DNA of 64,000 nt. It comes from Epiperipatus broadwayi (Eukaryota > Onychophora > Udeonychophora > Euonychophora > Peripatidae). Under the pieces are notes generated by a model. It searched no databases and was not told where the DNA came from. It saw only the letters and a program-made list of their open reading frames with translations. The DNA is taken from assembly GCA_028023455.1 (NCBI GenBank), contig JAQFVV010012507.1, forward strand, positions 994,001-1,058,000, written 5' to 3'. Made by a program: the position numbers and the translations under genes. Of the stretch, positions 12,053 to 26,325 are shown one piece after another (position 1 is the first letter of the stretch; the number at the start of each line of letters is the position of its first letter).

Positions 12053-15000
12053 TTTTATTTAAATGTGAATATTTACAAAGTCATGATTTGTACTAAAAAC
12101 AATTTGTTCTAAATAAAATGAAAGTTACTTAGGTTTTTGTAAAGTATAAAAAATTAAAATAATATTTTATATAGAAAAAACAGTTACTTATTAATCTACT
12201 TTAAAAAGTTTTAATGCCAACAAAATATTTTTAACAATAATCAAACAAAATCTAATTTTTATAAATACAATTTCGTTGTTAGAAATTGTATACTCTGCTG
12301 AAAGTGTTGAAATTGATGCTATTCCAATTATTCTAAGAATTTTAAAATTGCAAAGAACAAATTCGAACAATCTTCAAAACATAATTTAATCCAATCATCT
12401 CTAAGAAATCTTATAAAATTATCTTAGAACAAAAATCATTTTATTTAAGAATTGTTTACAATATATTTTATAAAATACTTTTATGTAAACTTATTTTTTT
12501 AAATAATTAATATGTAATTAAATATAATATAAAATTCGTTGTTATCCATTTCGTTTTTGTTTGCAAGCAATTGGCCAAAATGTTTTGAACGTTGGCTAAA
12601 AATAGGTTTATTATACATAGTGTGCTTTCCGGATGTGTGCATGTTTAAACAATAATGGTAATTGTATATAAAATATAAAATCATTTACATTTTTCTAAAA
12701 AAAAGAAGCTTGAAATTTAAATTAACAAATAATCTATATTCAAAATTTGTAAATCTTATAACAAAGTTAAATATTTTATAAATTATTTTTTAGAATTGAG
12801 AGTTTTTAAAGTGTTAAATTACTAATAAATAATATTAATTTTGTACATATGAAAGTGTATAAATTAATTTAAAATTTTTGAAAATATATAGTGTCCAAAC
12901 TAAAGAATTTATATATTCATCATTTTAAAAATAAGATTGAAAAATAACGAACAAATTTATTCAAAAAAAAAGAAATAAATAAAAGTGCACATTTAAATTT
13001 TTTCTTTTAAAAGTATTACTATATAATCTTGATAATAAAACTTAAAACTATTCATATTTTTTATAAATTTACTTATAGTTTATTGCAAATACTTAGACTA
13101 ATTTTCTTTTTCTGATGTTGTTATTAAGTCCCAAAGAGTGATATATTATTTATTTATATAAAATGTTGTAATTAGTAGAATATATTGTCAACATTTTTTA
13201 AATAAATAATCTCATTTTGGTGTGATATTTATATTTATTAAACATCAGTATCGTTTTACTCCTTGTTGTTTAATGATTGACACTTAAACCTAATGTACTG
13301 TGAAATTTAGATTTGAAGGAAATTAGATGCAAAAATAGTATTAGCAGGGGAGAATGTCAAGGTCATTACACATTGTCTTCCCAAGATTAATGTAAAATAT
13401 TGTAATAAAATAGTTAGGAGTTTTTATATGTTAATTAGTAACAATACTGATTCCAATTTTACAAATATTAAAAAATAATAAAAAGTTCTTTAACTTTATG
13501 ATTCAAAATTTAATAAATCTTAAAAAATACTTAGCTTGTATTTATTAAAAATAAAACTTTGACTAACATTCGTTTTTTGTAAATTCTCTGTATTAATTCA
13601 AAGTACATTTTTGTAAGAATTGCATTGTCTTTGTCAACTTATTATGCAACATTTTCAATAGGTGCATTGTAGTGAGTCTTTAAAGATTTTATTTTTATTA
13701 TGTTTGGCACAACTTCAAGTTTGTCATTTATTCTTTTATTTAATAAAATAAACACTATATCTTAATAGGAAAAAATACAGAAATATATAATGAAGGGAAT
13801 AATATTTCAGTCATGTACTGTTCATGATTATTTTTAAATCTACATGCATTCTCCCATGAAATTAAAATAATAATTAAAAGTATCAGCAAAGGTAAAACTC
13901 TGACTAAGAATTCATTTTTGTAAAGATTTATTCTGGTAATAGAAGAGAATAAATAATACTGCATTTTATCCTTTTTAAAAAATTCATGCGAAAAGATGTC
14001 AGGTCAGTATTGAGATTTATTAACAATATGTGATAAAAATAGCAATTGATAATAATGGAGCCAAGCAAATATGTTGCTAATTATGTGATGCTAATTACAA
14101 GACCCAAAACAAAACTTTAGCATGTGGAAAAATATAATATGTGGAATAATAGATTTGATTTTACTCTATAGCATAATGTAAATTTATATGTTGGGCAATA
14201 AAATTAAAAATACTTATTCTTTTTTATATATTTACAGATTGTCAAGGCGATTGTTGTAATATTTAGTCTTATGCCTTTCACTCTTTTCTCAGCAAGTTAC
14301 TAAAGAAGAACATACTTTTTTATTACAAGAAATTATTTTATTAACTCTGATGAATATTTTGTAACAAATTAAATAAAAATATATTGTAAAAAACTTCATT
14401 TAAAAGATTATTTTTATTATATTGTTTTAATATTTTAGTTGAATAAATATCTAGTGTTTTTGATCCTTTTGAAATATTCTTTAATTTGTTTGTAATAATA
14501 TGCAAATGATTTCAGATATAATAGCAAGGATAATTGTATTTCTTGTCCTACTTTAATGGAAGGACTGTCCTTAAGCCTATAGATATTTGTAAATAGGATC
14601 AATATTTTTTTGTCAGAGTATTTCCTATTATCAGCTTTCATAATATTTTTTATATTTATCTCATTAAAATGTATGTATATGTGTGCGTTGTGTTAATCGA
14701 ATACAAAATGCATTTCACTTAACCAGACATCATTTAAACTCAATAAAATATCACTGAAGTTTCGGTTACTCAGTGTTATTTTATCATTTATAAAAAATAA
14801 TTCAACACAGTTTTTCAAATACTATAAGAAATAATAATTGCTTAAATATTTATTTAAAGATAATTGTTGTAATAAATACATCCTAAAAGCAATTTAGGCA
14901 AGATAAATTTGTGTAAGGTTGTATTTTTAATCTCTGATGCTATATGCAAATGACTAAAAACAAATTTGATTAATATTATATGTTTTTAAATTTTTATAGA

Positions 15001-18000
15001 AAAGACATTGTTTTTCTATACTTTTCCAGGGTAAATTTTAAAGCTAATAGAAAAATTTTATATTTAAATATATGTCAGTGGTACAATGAAAACAGTATAA
15101 TAAAGGTTAACTTTATAATATTATTACTTTCTCATAGTTTATGTCAAGTATATTTAAAAAGTATTTTTTTAATTTCTTATGCTGCAAGTATAAAAAACAT
15201 TCATAAAAACTTTATTTTTGTTTTTTGTTTTATTTTTTTATTTATATAATTTTTAAAAATAAAATCTAAAACCCTAACACTATTTTGTACAGTTCAAATA
15301 TTTTTTAGAATGTCTTTCATTTGTCAACTTATATTTGTAATAAATAATGTATTAATTATTTAAATTTGATATAGAATAGAAGTTTTAGTGTAAAAATAAA
15401 ATGTTGTAAATATGACAAATTTCCAATAGATCTATTATTAAAAGAGTGGGATGTATTAACAGAGAATTAGTTAAATCAAGTAATTGTATCTCATTTTAAA
15501 AAGTTATAATTTATTAATATAAATCAATTAATCATAAAATGTAAGTATTTGTAATTGACTTGCAGTGATTAATTGTACAATTTTTAAAATAAGATATAAT
15601 GGTTCTTAATTGCAAGATATTGACTATAATTTTAAATTAATAGTACCATGTTTCTATCTGGTTTGAGTTTGCATTTTATTTTTAATTCCAACATAAGTCA
15701 GAAAATTGTTTCTTAGAATCTGGATTAATAGGAATAAATTTCTATTTTATTCTTACAGGTTTTCTATCAAAATGAGAGTTTTTATTTATATTGACAGAAA
15801 TAAAAAAGTAGTCTGTTTGCATTTTTTTTACATATATCTCTTTATTATTGATTAATTATAAGTTGTTCAAAATAAGACAAATGGCTCCTACCTATGATAT
15901 GTTAGATGCAAGTTTAAATTAACGATGTCACATCTGCTTCTCCTGTAGTTTGAATTTCACTTTGAATTTCATCATAAGTTAAAAAAATTAATCTATCTAA
16001 TGTCTGGAGCAATAGAAATAAATGGGCATTTTGTTCTTTCCAGTTATCTGATAAAGAAAAAGTGGATATTTATATTTATATAGATAGCACATGGAAAAAT
16101 AATATGTTTTTATTGTTATATATACTAAAAATTGTTTGGCAGTCTGTTTAATAAAAAAAATGTTTAGCTTAAAGAAATTAAGAATAATTATAAATATAAA
16201 TTCTTGCTTTAAAAACAGCTTATTGTGAGAATTATAAAGTATACATTATACTTGTTTGGAGAATTCTAACTATCGTAGTAACTTGAGTTAATTTTCATTT
16301 TAAACAAAGTATCAAAATTTTGTTTTCTTCATACTAAAACAAAATCTAAGAACCTTAATATTTTATTAAAGTACATTCACTTGAATACATTTTTACATAG
16401 TCATGTATGAATAAAAGTTTATGTGAACAATTAATCATATAATTGCATAAAATATCTAGATGAAAATTTAAAGATTAGAATTTAGCGATAATAAATTTAA
16501 GTAGCAATAGCAAAAATGATGTGCATTCATTATTTATTTTACTTTCTTAAAAAATTTAACTTTACTTAAAAATATTTTGTTTCTTTAATTAGCAAAAAAT
16601 AATTGCATTGTCTAAAAATTAAAAAAAAAAGAAGAAAAGGAAAATGTGTTATTTCAAATCCATTTATAAGGATATTATACTTTCATAGATTTGTATATAT
16701 GTTTTTAAATTTTTTAATAATTATTATTTAGAATTTCTGGAAAATTATTTTAAAAGGCGAGGGGGAAGGATTGTATTTGAAAATAACCATAGTTTTTTGT
16801 TTATATTGATTGCTTGGAAATGTGATGTAAATCAAAAGTCAATTATTTGTTTGAAATTCTTAAAGATAGATTCTTGCATTATCTTGCTTTGAGTGATGTC
16901 TAGTAACCAACAAAAAATAAAGCAGTGAAAATTTTTTTTCTGCCTGTGGTCCTGGTGAACCTTAGAAACTGATGGACCTTAGACACCTTTTCTTTACCAA
17001 CAATATCTAGGTAAAAATTTTATCTAAGACTCTTGATCGTCATGTTTCCTAGTAGATCACTAACAACATTAGTTTCCAACAGCTTAACATGGGATTTCAA
17101 ATGATTTAAAAGATTCATAAGTAACGTTAAATTTTAAAAAATTAAGTACCGTTAATCTTTCATTATTATTTGTTTTTCACTGAACTTTGTTTTAAACTTT
17201 AGTAAAATATGGAGCTTTATTTAAGTTATTAATAACATAAGACCTATGGAAAAATTAATTTAGTTTATCATTATTAAAAAATCTCATTAATATAGAATTT
17301 AAAAATCTTCAAAATAAAATCTGGAGGTGTCAAGCATATATATTATTAGTCAGAAATATACTATATGCTGCATATTTCTCACTATTATTATTCGAAATTA
17401 ATTCATAAGAAGAAAATAAAATATTGTTTATTTATGTATAAAAAGGGAAAAAAAGCTGTGAAAATTTTTTTAAAAAACACTTATTTGTATGTTTTAATAA
17501 TCATAGTGAATAACATATGCTTACATTGTGGTCACTGCCAATTTATCTTTTTTCTTTAATTAGTTTTTCTGATGATCTTTTCCTTTCACAATCTTTAAAT
17601 TGTTTCTTGTATGTCTTTTATCATGTAATCCCACTTTGGTTTTTTTTTACAGAAATATTACTACAGTTCCCTCTCTAGAATAAAGTGGTTTTAATCTATG
17701 TTGGTTGTTGATATTAAAACTCTGGTGTGCATGTTGCCTACTGTATCTGATTATGCATATTCATGATGTTTCGCTAGTTGAGAATCTATTGCATAATTTT
17801 TTTATCAAAACTATTTGTTCTACACTAATTAGAACATTATGTCTCATTATCTTTTTATTTTGATATCTGATCATGTTACACATAATTAAAATGATAACAA
17901 AAAACTGGTCCCAACTTTAATTTGTACTGATCTTATTATTCCATTGGAGTATTTGATATCTGATATTATCCTAGTGTTATTCAATATAAAAATTGTTCAT

Positions 18001-20360
18001 CACATTTTTGACATTTTTGTGAGAGTTTATAAACATAAAGTTCCATCTTTTCTAAAGCTTCTTGTAGAAGACTAAATGTATTTTCAATATCGGCCTCTCA
18101 TGAAAGCTTTTTAGCAAAAAAAAAACAACAATTTTCCAAGCTTTCCAAATGTCATGGTATTGTGTTCAAAATCTCTTTTGAATATTTTGATTTCCAATTT
18201 TTTTAATAAACCCTGACACATTTAATATCCTCTTACTCATGGTCTTCTTTCAAAATATTGATTTTATTTATACTTTGTGTTAGCTTTATTGCAATATTAT
18301 ATGTACTAAACTTATTCTATATATCTTCTTTTGCAAATAATCTAAATATCTTTTTTGAATCGTTTTGATTCCTTGAATCAGATTTTTTTCTTGGTGTATT
18401 TGCATCCTTATCACATTTTTTATAAATTTTTTTACCAATTTTTGTTCATCTCAAAATTTATTTTTCTCTATACTAACATTTCTTCCTAAGATATATAATA
18501 CTATGCTTATCAAACATTTCAGATATCATTATTTTTATTGCTTTACTTTTTTTTAAATTTATTTTATCAATTCACTTTATGAATCTCTTTATCATTTGTC
18601 TACTCATTAGAGAATATTTTTCCATTCTTTAGTTTTTTCCTTCCATATTTTTTGTGATGCTGTCTTTAATCTTCTTAACTATATTTTTTCCCATCTTTTT
18701 TTTTCAATTTCATTTATCATTTCAATATTGTCTTTCTCTCTTATCTTGTTACTATCAACCATTTTTAACACTGTTTTTATATTTTTTATATTATATTTTA
18801 AACTATCTTTTTGACTATTTTACAATTGCTTTATTTTTTACCTTGATCTTTTTAAATTTACTTGCTGTAATATCTTTTGATTATCTTATCTTTTATTCTT
18901 TTTAATGTCTTTCATCAATTGTTTAGCATTGCTTTACTTTACTCTTCACTTTGATTTCATAAATAGTTACAGCAACATTTGCGCTAAGAATGTTTCTGCA
19001 ACTGATATTTCTTCCTTTTCTGAGAGTTTTAATTTCTCCATTTATACCTTTATTCTTATATTTATCATATTGTATACAATTTATTAAATATAAAATAAAA
19101 AATATGAAATATTAAAATTTCATAAATGTAGAGTGATCTTTTGGTCCATAAACTATTTAAATTATTTTTGATATTATAAAATGTTATAATATTTTTATAT
19201 GTGTGAATATTTTTTTATTTTAATTGCATATATTATTTTTTTAATTGCTTGTTTGCAATGAAATAATTTTGGGGATCCAGATTTTTCTACAACTTCTATG
19301 TAAGTAATTTTTGTTGATAATGTTTTTTATTTCTTTTCTTCAGTAATTATTTTCTTTAATAGATAGGCATGCTAATAGTATCCTTTCATACTTAATTGGG
19401 ATTAATTATGATGAGAGTTGTTTACAGAGAGAATAGAGAAATGGACTATACATAGGGTAATATGTTGATAGATACACTATTAAAAATGTTGGCTTTCATA
19501 TTGTTAAGTTGTAGAAATATTATCATAATATGTACAATATTATTTGTCATTCATTATACAATATTTTCTGATACCATTGCTAGAATCAACATAAAATTCA
19601 AATACCTAATATAAATAAAGAAGAGCACATCAACTGATTAAATTGGTGATACTTTTTTAATATCAATTGGTCCATAATGTCAAAATCATATTTTTCCTTA
19701 AATGCTTGTTTATCAACAATTGGGCTTTTAAAATAATTTCTGGTTTTCCAAAATAATTGCTTATTTACTAAAATATATAGTTTGTAATTGACTTTTAAAA
19801 ATACATACTTCTTTCTATATTTATTTTAGATTTTATTATTTAATATAAGCATGAATGTGAGGCAAAATGCTTCGAAAGCGTTCAGCTGTTAATTATTTTA
19901 TTGATTCATATGAATATTTATTATAGCTTCACTTTCCAGCGCCTCAACGCGCTTGTAATTTTGTTATAAGCATTACATTAAAATATTTTATCTTAATATG
20001 TAATATTGAATATTAATTATGCACAAACGTATTTATTAAGCCGTATGATATTTTATAGATGATATATCACTTATTTCAAAATGTCTCTGATCTTTAAACC
20101 TTTTAAATTACATTGCAATAACTAATTTTAGATTTTTTTTAAATTTAAATAAAGGATTCATATATAATGTAATATAACCAATGTTTTATGGCTGACTCTT
20201 ACTTTAAAACAAATTTTATTAGGTCTAATAAAGGTTACATTTTTGTATAAAAAACATAATTAAAGGAATAAAAAAAAGCAACAACACGCATTTGAAATGA
20301 TTGAGACTATTGTTAAACAATTGAAATTTGAAAGACTCAAATTATATAGTATTGACCAAT
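12053..20360. other. 8.3-kb AT-rich stretch without recognisable genes
   Basis: No supported coding region. T-rich stretches at about 17560-19090 give open frames made almost wholly of F, L, I, Y and S, which is composition rather than a gene. The minus strand there is A-rich and could be a long-dead retroelement, but I found no motif. A diverged duplication lies at 15650-16140. A slightly GC-richer patch at about 19855-19955 has no supported feature. Confidence 0.5.
15650..16140. repeat. Diverged tandem segmental duplication, about 200-bp units
   Basis: The segment at about 15658-15825 (TTTGAGTTTGCATTTT, ATAAGTCAGAAAATT, GGAATAAATTTCTATTTT, TTTTTATTTATATTGACAG, AGTCTGTTTGCATTT) is matched in the same order at about 15950-16150 by similar but mutated blocks. 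No coding potential is seen in either unit. Confidence 0.55.
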
Positions 20361-20377
20361 GTTGACAGTTGATGTGA

Positions 20378-21690
20378 TTATTTATGTATATTTGAGTGGT
20401 TGGGAAGTTTGTATAGCTTCCAAGTCTCTTCAAAAATAAATTTTGATGACAATAGTTGATCTCTCTTCTTAATTTTTTCCATTGTTTTCATAAAGCAGGC
20501 ATTTTGATCTGGGTGAGGCTGTGTATATGTCATTTTACACCTCACAAACCAGATAGAATATGTTATAAAAATTGATAATCTGATGACTGGGAATTGTTTA
20601 GTTTTGATGCTTTTTTGCAGCGAGATTATAGTGTAGTAGTCTATCTTGATGTTGTTATATATTATTTGTCTCACTGTTCCCAGTGAATTACATGTTGTAA
20701 TGATGTGGTTGTAGGACTCCTCCTCTCTATGACATCTGGGGCACATCGGATCTACTTTTGTGATATGCCGTCTATGACAAAGGAAGGATAGAGTTGGCAT
20801 AGCTTCAAGATTTATTTTGATTATGAAATCAAGGTACTTGGGCTCCAGAGCCCAATATTTAAATAACGAGGTTATCCTGTTGTTCATTAAGCCAGTTTTG
20901 GGTTTTGGATGTGTGGATCTGGGTTTATTAACTGATGCACTTCCCAGATGTTTATTTTTTTTAATCTGTTCTATTGTAATTTCATCATAGCACTGTATAT
21001 TATGAGCTTTTGTATAAAGCCAGCTATTTCTTTTTGGAGGTGGTGTATCTGTTGGCTGTACTGCTGCTAGTATTTGTGTGTAGCCATATTTGATTCCTAG
21101 ATTGTGTAGAAGGGTGTGTTTTTTGTATGAGTATGGCTGGGATGGCATGTAGTGACATACCATTATATTTGCAATGGTACTGCATTTTGTCTATGCTGAT
21201 GGCCACTGTTTTATTCCTCCAGAAGAGCCTTGCACATAGTCTGTTGATTTTTTTAATGAAGGAGTTAGGTGTGGACATAACAGGCAAATAGTAGGAAATT
21301 CTACTCATTACCTTCATGTTCAATAAAGCCACTTTTCCCTGTAGAGAGAGATAGACTCCTGACAGGGTATTTGTTATTTTTTTGGTTGCTTGAATTATGT
21401 TATCTTTGAGTTCTTTCAACATGGCTGTTTGGGATTTGTATATTGGAAATCCCAGAAATTTTTGAGGATCAGCTTGATAGTTTGATGCTATTTTTTTTCC
21501 TGTTAGGATGCACCATGTAGATGATTTTCTGGTGTTGATTTTGAGGCCGGAAACGTTAGAGAAGGAGTTGATGATGTGATATAGACGTGGTAGGTATTTC
21601 TTGGACAGAAGGATGACTCTAGTAACTTTTTAATTACGCTTTCTCAACATCTACAAACACACAATCATCAATTTTTTTAAATATAAATAT
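20378..21690 (-). pseudogene. 5'-truncated L1/Tx1-type LINE reverse transcriptase, C-terminal part
   Basis: Read from about 21690 downwards, the peptide starts near the reverse-transcriptase catalytic region (an IDDCVFVDVEKA stretch resembling the motif C neighbourhood), then shows SGLKINTRKSS and the FLGFPI stretch typical of the region after motif C. Two overlapping open parts follow: 21422-21024 (132 residues, with KINRLCARLFWRNK, like the thumb/linker of L1-like proteins) and 21163-20378 (261 residues). The latter carries a zf-RVT-like finger, C-P-R-C then H and C (CPRCHREEESYNHIITTC). At least two frameshifts and a stop (near 21635) break the reading. The endonuclease and most of the fingers/palm are missing, so this is a dead 5'-truncated insertion. 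L1 versus Tx1 clade cannot be decided by eye. Confidence 0.85.
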
Positions 21691-21699
21691 ATACCAAAT

Positions 21700-23285
21700 T
21701 ATATTAAATTTTTAAAGCTTTTTTTTAATGTTTAGATTTTGATTAATATTGATAATTTTATGAAAACTGGCAATAAAAATTGATTCTATCAAACTAAATT
21801 GGAATAAATATTTGTGAAGACAATTTAATTATCGTTTTAACTTAAAATCAACTAAGGAAATTCTTTTCATTGTACGAAATTTTGATAATAAAATTGGGTT
21901 TCTAATAACAAAGAAAATCAATTTTTTTTATCATCTCATAATGCAAATTTTAATTCTTGATTTTGATGAAAATCTACATTTTATTGAGTCAATACAAACG
22001 AATAAAAAAAATTTTTTTTAAATTAAAGTTGTTTAACAAGTTTGATGTAAAAATAAAGTTTATATTTTTTATTTTAATATTATTTTTTTGTCTCCTGATG
22101 TATTTTTCAATTATCAAGATATGTTTTAGATTTTATTTTTATTTTTCTGCAGAAAGTTACATTTTAAATTTGTTAATCTGAAAACATTACTCTACTTTTT
22201 TAAAGATTCATGATTTCTCAATCCATTTATATATCTATATCTTTGTCACTTAATAATTAAAGTTTCTGAGTTACTGATTTGTGATTTCATATTGTAAGAT
22301 TAATGACTCCCCTGTTTCTCACATGTCTTCATCTGGGTAATATAGAAATCATAGTGATAGTTGAAGTTGCTAAAAATTCTGGTCAATTAAATGTTTTTAT
22401 GAAATGTATAATTTACAATTGAAACAATATGCAATATTTATATCTAATATTGATGCCTTTTTATGCACATTTTATCAGTAATTTGATTTATAGAAAAATG
22501 TTATTCACCAGTGAAAATATTTATGGGTGAAGCTTAGACAATTCTAATAAATAAATAATCAATCAAACAAGATTGAAATTTAGACAATTCATTTACATAT
22601 TCCATGACATCACCTGTACTATAAGAGTAGTTTAGTAGAAATTATTAAAAACTGATTCTTTTCTAAAAATAATTACTTTCAGATCGCTTACCTTACTCAA
22701 ATAATAGTAAATGAGATCAAAATGAAATGATTGTATTGTAATAACAAACAATTACTTCCAGGAAATATTAAGAAACATTATTCAGATATGTGAATTATTT
22801 ATCAACTTATATAATAAAAACACACATATTAACATTGTAACCAAAATATTAACAATTAGCTACATAATTATAATTTTATATTTATGCAAAGATTTTTTTT
22901 TATGTAAATGCAATAACATATCCATTTTTAAATACTACAAAGACTCAGCAATCTAATTCTGTTTTTCACTTGCTTTTTATAGTAAAAAAGTTTTAATCAG
23001 TTTGACAGTTTTGTAACTATATTAAGATTTTTTTTTCTTTTTTTAATTAATAAATATGCTACTGAAGCTATGTATGCAATAAAAACTACTTTAATATAAA
23101 AAGTAGCTAAAGTATAATTTGATTATAGATAATTTGTAAATGTATTTAAGAATGTGTGTATGTCGGTTATAAAAACTCTCTGTTTTTAAATAAATTGTGA
23201 TCAGGTATTAAATTGTTGTTTGGTTAATGGTATCAGTGTTAGCTTAATATTACTATCTTAATATTAAATACATCATGATATCTAA
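21700..23285. other. No gene seen
   Basis: AT-rich spacer upstream (in LINE orientation) of the truncated LINE. There are only short composition-driven frames. Confidence 0.5.
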
Positions 23286-23287
23286 AG

Positions 23288-23290
<3 letters not shown>

Positions 23291-23375
<85 letters not shown>
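23291..23375. repeat. (TA)n microsatellite
   Basis: About 84 bases of pure TA immediately left of the interrupted inverted-repeat element. Confidence 0.97.
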
Positions 23376-23382
<7 letters not shown>

Positions 23383-23571
23383 TGTATTCTCAAGGCTAAA
23401 TGGGTTTTTAAGTAATCATTAAAACCTAAACAACACTTAGACAATCCCAATATCATTAGCAATCAACTGTAGTCAAGGCATTCATTACAATCTCTGTGAT
23501 CAAGTTGCAATCTTTATTGCTTATATAAATATATTGGACCATTAATAAATGTGGAATTCCATCTTTAATGT

Positions 23572-26325
23572 TGTACCGGTATAAATCCACCACGCTTACT
23601 CATACACAGTACCCGAGTTCAAACCCAGCCCACGTTTAAGAATAAATTCCAAAAACGCCAACTGAATTCAAACCCAAACCCCGGCATGACCAACCGATGA
23701 TGACTTTACACCAGCACAGGGTTATCCCTTTTCTAGCTCAGCTTAGAACATGGACTAAATTCTTACAGTTAATGATATATAGGTTTGTTAGACTATAGAT
23801 ATTGGACGGTCATTCATGTAACGTATATATTTAAGTTGCCAATACAGACAGTAAGTGGCTAAATAGACTTAGAGAGTAATAAAGTGGAGGACACCAAAAT
23901 TTAATTAAGTAAATTGTTTAATAAGCCAAATATAAAGCATATAAATATAGTGTTAAATAAGACAAATAGAAAGCACACGAATATAATGTTATATAATAGA
24001 AATATACAGCATATAAATATAGTGTTATACAGTACGGTAAGACTTCATAAATCCTCTTGTATTTGGCTACTAGTCTTTAGTGAACGTTTTATTTAATAAA
24101 CAAACTTATGCCAATAGCTGGGTAGTTAAATAATTGACAGGTGGTTAAGAGAATCAGAGTATTTGAGCACTGGAAAAATATTTATCTAAAGATTTTTATT
24201 AACTTATTTTATTAGAATAAGCTCGAGCCGGAACGTAGACGAACAGTGGAGATGGCTTTATATAAATACGACATAAGAGATAGATGTACTGGTGGTTTTA
24301 TATAAATACGACATGGAAGATAAATGAACTGGTGGTTTTATATAAATACGACATGGAAGATAGATGAACTGGTGGTTTTATATAAATGCGACATGGAAGA
24401 TAAATGAACTGGTGGTTTTATATAAATACGACATGGAAGATAGATGAACTGGTGGTTTTATATAAATGCGACATGGAAGATAAATGAACTGGTGGTTTTA
24501 TATAACTACGACATGGAAGATAGATGAACTGGTGGTTGCCTGGATTCAAAAGCCCTACAGTAATCACTTGCGGTGCATTAACGGAATACCGGGCGGCTTG
24601 TACTTTGACAAGGCTTAATGCCCCCAAGTAGCTCCGGGACACGACAACCAGCCGGGATCATTTCGAACCCCGGTGATCCAAGAGATTACCGGGAAAGAAA
24701 AACTGCTTTCATTCCCCAATGGTAGAATGGCGAGACGCTAACTTCAGCGAAGGGAAGGCATTGCCACAGACGTGAAGGACGAATACTTGAAGCGGATTTT
24801 TTAAGAGAAATTATATAAAACCTGGAAACTATTTGTCTGTTTCTACGCCACAGGCTGAGATCCTTATCCCAATAAAAACATAGCGAAATTAAACTGAAGG
24901 TGAAAAACAATAATTAGTTAATTTTACTCTGGGACTCTTAACCCTTGGTTGACAGGCGGTAGCGACAGTATTAAATTATACAGGGAGTTATTTCTCAGAT
25001 CAGACATGACATTACGATAACACTTTGAAACTATTATATATATTTAATATTGAAACTTAGATTGTAATTTTATACCAACTTAACACAGAATAATAAAGTG
25101 ATTTACATTTACTAACTCGGAATGTGAAAGAATATTTAATTCAGAACATGGAATTACTTTTAAATTAAATTGATCATTATTACACACTAGTTTACACATA
25201 GTTGGAAATATTACTATTGACAATGTTTGTTTATAAAATAAGCAACCTAAGAAAATATAAATGCATTCAGTTGAAATATTATTACTATTAATTACAATTT
25301 TATAAATGATTTCTAAAGACTAGAGCAGAGGATTAAAAAAGAAAAGAAAATTTACTGACAGGTTAAATAAAAGCATTATAAATGATATAAAAACTTACAT
25401 ATGATTTACTTGATTGATAACATTAAGCACGGAAGAAAATTAAAGTTCATGTAACAAAGTTCTCTTCTTTCTTCATCCAGCTTGGCTTGTAACGAACGTA
25501 GGCGCGCATTTTTGAAAGTTATTTGTAAGGCATAGTAAATTTTGAGATTGGAAGTTGGAAATTCTGAAGTATATGAAACATGATCAAACAGCGGCACGAA
25601 GATCCATATTGGCGGAGAGAGACCAGCTCCTGGCACTTAGCCCATCAACATTGCGATTCACTGGTAAACTTCTTAATAATAATTGTTTGAATTATACTCA
25701 ACTGCTGTGTTGTCCCGAGACTACTTCTCTCACACACGACCCAAGTTAGAATGTAAGTTTTTTCTAGAATTTGCCACTGCTGACCTTTCCGACTTGTTTT
25801 TGTTTTAGGCTCCGCTCTTCCGATCTCTAGCCTCTAGCGATGCAGCTTGACCAACAATCAATTATCTGTTTTTAGCAATCTTTTAATTTAATATGCCATT
25901 TTTAAATCGATACATTAATTACATATAAAAATTCCTTACTAATTTTGAATACAACTTAATTGCTCTAAACATTTGTGCAATTAGATTTTAATTAAAAACA
26001 CTGATCAAAGGAATGTGATTTTTGATCAGTATTTTTAGACGACTTTATACAATTTTAAAACTAAAATTTAAAACAAATACGCCCGCACTGAAACTTTAAA
26101 TTAAATGATATAAACCCACAAACCACGCACACACGAATATTATTTCATGGTTTGTGACATTTATATACGGAAACTTTACATATTTATTTATAAACTATAG
26201 AATATATAACTAATTTATATTATAACTTAAACTAGACAAAATCTCACTGCGGGCGACTAGTAGTTTGAATTACCGTACATAAAAACACCTGAAACGAAGA
26301 TCGGTTCTCCGATCTGTCTGTTTCA
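23572..26325 (-). mobile_element. Solo LTR, 2754 bp, Ty3-type candidate
   Basis: The ends are TGTACCGG (left) and CTGTCTGTTTCA (right), the same as both LTRs of the element at 53422-60314. Its orientation, set by that element's Gag and polypurine tract, is minus, so the LTR starts TGAAACAG. It is flanked by a 4-bp ATGT duplication (23568-23571 and 26326-26329); an unoccupied relative at 26695 reads straight through. It is markedly richer in GC and CpG than its surroundings. It is a diverged subfamily of the 53-kb LTR and holds an expanded 40-bp tandem array. A solo LTR implies LTR-LTR recombination after insertion. Confidence 0.9.
24250..24540. repeat. 40-bp tandem array with TATA-like units inside the solo LTR
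   Basis: About seven units of the form CTGGTGGTTTTATATAAATA then CGACATGGAAGATAGATGAA (positions 24291-24530, plus a diverged first unit). The two LTRs at 54 and 59 kb have one related unit (GGTTTTATATAAAAATATAA). Each unit holds TATATAAA, so the array could multiply a core-promoter element, but strand and use are unknown. Confidence 0.9.

Noticed and set aside
18654-19087. Two adjacent T-rich open frames giving hydrophobic peptides
   Set aside because: F/L/I/Y/S composition follows from the T-rich base content; no domain, no start context and no conservation to rely on.
24418-24642. Small open frames in the GC-rich block of the LTRs (also 54089-54310 and 59297-59569)
   Set aside because: The two intact-element LTRs share the frame, but the solo LTR has a one-base indel (GAAATG against GAAAATG) and an in-frame stop, so coding is not conserved; it looks like a non-coding LTR segment.
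24640-24690. GGGTTCGAA-type box B motif suggesting a tRNA or tRNA-derived SINE
   Set aside because: On the minus strand the flanking stem would close a 12-base loop, not the 7-base T loop, and there is no box A or cloverleaf.
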